From assembly GCA_937974135.1 (NCBI GenBank), contig CALJIH010000118.1, positions 1 to 24,539 on the forward strand: a stretch of DNA of 24,539 nt. Direction: 5' to 3'. A program made the translations under genes and the position numbers. The first letter of the stretch is position 1; each line of letters opens with the position of its first letter. Source of the DNA: an uncultured Cocleimonas sp. GTDB lineage: Bacteria > Pseudomonadota > Gammaproteobacteria > Thiotrichales > Thiotrichaceae. Below are positions 23,101 to 24,539 of the stretch, piece by piece. A model generated the notes under the pieces. The model did no database searches and was not told where the DNA came from. It was given only the letters and a program-made list of their open reading frames with translations.

Positions 23101-23951
23101 GACACCCCTCCACTTTTATTCGGTTTTACCTCACCCTTCGGGTCGTCGTCACTTCGTTCCTTCGTTGTCTCGGCTCCGCCTCGGCTTAGCCTTTTCTCCA
23201 ACCAATCGGCAGTCGCATCTAATGCTGAATATCGAGTTAAATCAATATGTATCGGCGTAACAGAAACATAGCCTGAATCAGTTGCTGAAAAATCCGTGCC
23301 TTCACCAGTATCAGCGGCATCGCCTGCAGGACCGACCCAATAAACATCTTTACCACGTGGGTCTTGCGTTTTAATCACAGGTTCTGCGGCATGGCGCTTA
23401 CCTAAGCGCGTAGCTTTAAAACCTTTAACATTCTCCCACGGTATATCCGGTACATTTACGTTTAGAATGGTTGCAACGGTGTCGTCTTTTGCAAACTCTA
23501 AATTAGGTAAATCATCCAATAAGTGCAAAATGGCTTGAACGCCAGATTCATAATACTCGGGCTTAAATGAATTCATGGATACTGCTATCGCTGGTAAACC
23601 TAAATTACGGCCTTCCATAGCAGCTGCCACTGTGCCTGAATAGATGACGTCATCACCCATATTTGGTCCCGCATTGATGCCTGAGATGACTAAATCTGGA
23701 GCGCTCTGCTTATATAAACCTGTTAGAGCTAAATGTACGCAATCGGTTGGTGTACCATTACTGCTGTAAAAATTATTACCACGTTCGGTTAAGCGTAATG
23801 GTCGATCTAAGGTCAAAGAATTACTGGAAGCACTGCGATCTCGATCTGGAGTGACTGTTAGTACATCTGCTTTTTCGATCAAGGCTTCGCGCAATAAATT
23901 TATGCCTGGTGCAATAAATCCATCATCATTACTCAGCAGTATTTTTATCAT
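23097..23951 (-). CDS. surE: 5'/3'-nucleotidase SurE
   Basis: SurE is a divalent-metal-dependent nucleoside 5'/3'-monophosphatase involved in stress survival. The 284 residues (usual ~250) start MIKILLSNDDGFIAPG, where Asp9 and Asp10 are metal ligands. SGINAGPNMGDDVIYSGTVAAAMEG follows in two adjoining parts of the active site. The normal protein ends near DATADWLEKRL (about 256). The last ~28 residues, rich in charged residues and ending KSGGVS, are encoded by a GC-rich stretch (about 23119-23190) plus repeat copy 8, and look like an added tail. It shares two bases with pcm and is divergent from the Smr-domain gene. Confidence 0.94.
   Translation of the reverse strand: MIKILLSNDDGFIAPGINLLREALIEKADVLTVTPDRDRSASSNSLTLDRPLRLTERGNNFYSSNGTPTDCVHLALTGLYKQSAPDLVISGINAGPNMGDDVIYSGTVAAAMEGRNLGLPAIAVSMNSFKPEYYESGVQAILHLLDDLPNLEFAKDDTVATILNVNVPDIPWENVKGFKATRLGKRHAAEPVIKTQDPRGKDVYWVGPAGDAADTGEGTDFSATDSGYVSVTPIHIDLTRYSALDATADWLEKRLSRGGAETTKERSDDDPKGEVKPNKSGGVS
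23099..23117 (+). repeat. Dispersed C-rich repeat, copy 8, at the surE-pcm junction
   Basis: The plus strand reads AAGACA, CCCCTCC, ACTTTT. On the minus strand it encodes the last surE codons (S-G-G-V-S), overlaps the surE stop, and supplies GGAGG (23107-23111) at six bases before the pcm TTG. Confidence 0.85.
23119..23190 (-). other. GC-rich segment encoding the SurE tail
   Basis: A stretch far richer in G and C than its surroundings, with short iterated words such as CTTCG, CGTCGTC and CTCGGC, and an ACCC-TTC-GGGT mini hairpin. It directly abuts repeat copy 8. It encodes the extra C-terminal SurE residues and looks like an inserted REP-like or low-complexity element. Confidence 0.5.
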
Positions 23952-23972
23952 ATAATTTAAACTATCGTTTCG

Positions 23973-23987
23973 TGCTACGCTTGTAGC
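23973..23987. other. Small hairpin in the surE/Smr divergent region
   Basis: GCTAC and GTAGC around GCTT form a perfect five-base stem, with TTCG...CGAA flanks able to extend it through a bulge. It is between divergent genes, about 22 bases upstream of surE. Confidence 0.25.
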
Positions 23988-24059
23988 GAATTAATGTGCG
24001 CCATTCTACCTGAGTAACCTAGGTTAAAGGAAGATCAGCGAAACTCAAGAGAACAAATC

Positions 24060-24539
24060 GTGGCTAATTTTGATCAAAAAAGTTTGAAAGCCTTAAAAAA
24101 ACAGTTAAAAGAAAAGAAAAAGGAAGATGAGCTTCAGCAACAAGAGCAAGCGAAACAACACATTCAAGAACAGCAAGACGAAAACTATTTCAGAAATGCT
24201 ATGTCTGGCGTAAATCCATTAGCTTCTGATCAAGTTAATAACAACGCAGTGCATACTAAACAAAAACCACCCGCAAAATTAATAAATCATGATGATTTTG
24301 AAGATGACTCAAGCATCAACGATCCACTATCAGATGAGCGCGAAGTGACAGAAATTGATGGCGGAGAAATCTTAAGTTTTTGTAGAGATGGCATCCAAAA
24401 AAATGTCTTCAAAAAATTACGCAGTGGCCATTACCGAATCTCGGATGAGCTTGATTTACATGGATATACTGTCAAACAAGCGAAGCAGGTTTTGATTTAC
24501 TATTTAGAAGAGGCGGTTCAATTTGAGAGCTGTTGTATT
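24060..24539 (+). CDS. Smr-domain protein, SmrA/YfcN type (partial)
   Basis: The 5' part (160 residues) of a gene cut by the window edge. GTG 24060 is preceded by AAGAGA about eight bases upstream. The N-terminus is very Lys/Gln-rich and helical (LKKQLKEKKKEDELQQQEQ). It is followed by DPLSDEREVTEI, GGEILSFCRDGIQKNVFKKL, and the start of the Smr domain with ELDLHGYTVKQAKQVL. Isolated Smr domains carry nicking or RNA-cleaving endonuclease activity in studied relatives; YfcN (SmrB) in E. coli acts on mRNA at collided ribosomes. LDLHG is the conserved catalytic-region motif; the later GxG motif is beyond the window. Confidence 0.88.
   Translation, partial: MANFDQKSLKALKKQLKEKKKEDELQQQEQAKQHIQEQQDENYFRNAMSGVNPLASDQVNNNAVHTKQKPPAKLINHDDFEDDSSINDPLSDEREVTEIDGGEILSFCRDGIQKNVFKKLRSGHYRISDELDLHGYTVKQAKQVLIYYLEEAVQFESCCI

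Noticed and set aside
223..23117. C-rich repeats as a CRISPR array
   Set aside because: Copies are kilobases apart, in both orientations, with no regular spacers and no cas genes.

Overview
The window looks like a chromosomal segment of an AT-rich gammaproteobacterium. The support is a complete System I cytochrome c maturation locus in gammaproteobacterial order (ccmABCDEFGHI), an LpxC lipid A enzyme, a surE-pcm-LysM lipoprotein series resembling the surE-pcm-nlpD neighbourhood, and an arsC-wrbA-DUF2069 cluster. The species cannot be fixed from the sequence. No tRNA, rRNA, CRISPR array, transposase or phage gene was seen.

Layout. Positions 1-3628 (+) hold the 3' end of an unrecognised gene, a 612-residue membrane protein with a HEAYH zinc-protease-like motif, and a 452-residue single-span coiled-coil protein. 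Positions 3634-10904 (-) hold the ccm genes, transcribed A-B then C-D-E-F-G-H-I; ccmC through ccmI are overlapping or nearly so, and a 248-base gap separates ccmB from ccmC. A TTG-started ACT-like protein (-) follows. Divergent from it are a conserved membrane-anchored protein and a TerC-family protein (+). Next come a signal-peptide, membrane-anchored coiled-coil protein (+), then lpxC and an Atm1-type ABC exporter (-), and rluB (+). After these are the DUF2069, wrbA and arsC genes (-), a LysM lipoprotein, a small multidrug-export-family protein, pcm and surE (-). At the right edge is a divergent Smr-domain gene (+), cut by the window.

How the genes work together: CcmAB and CcmCD load heme onto CcmE, and CcmF, CcmG, CcmH and CcmI reduce apocytochrome and attach heme in the periplasm. 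SurE and Pcm form a stress and repair pair. LpxC commits precursor to lipid A.

The most striking unexplained feature is a dispersed ~21-bp motif: AAAAGACA, then about seven mostly C bases, then ACTTTT. It occurs eight times in 24.5 kb in both orientations. Most copies sit at or just after gene 3' ends. One lies in frame inside lpxC, one supplies the last codons of the 612-residue protein, and one forms both the end of surE and the ribosome-binding site of pcm. It could be a REP-like mobile repeat, an uptake-type signal or a protein-binding site.
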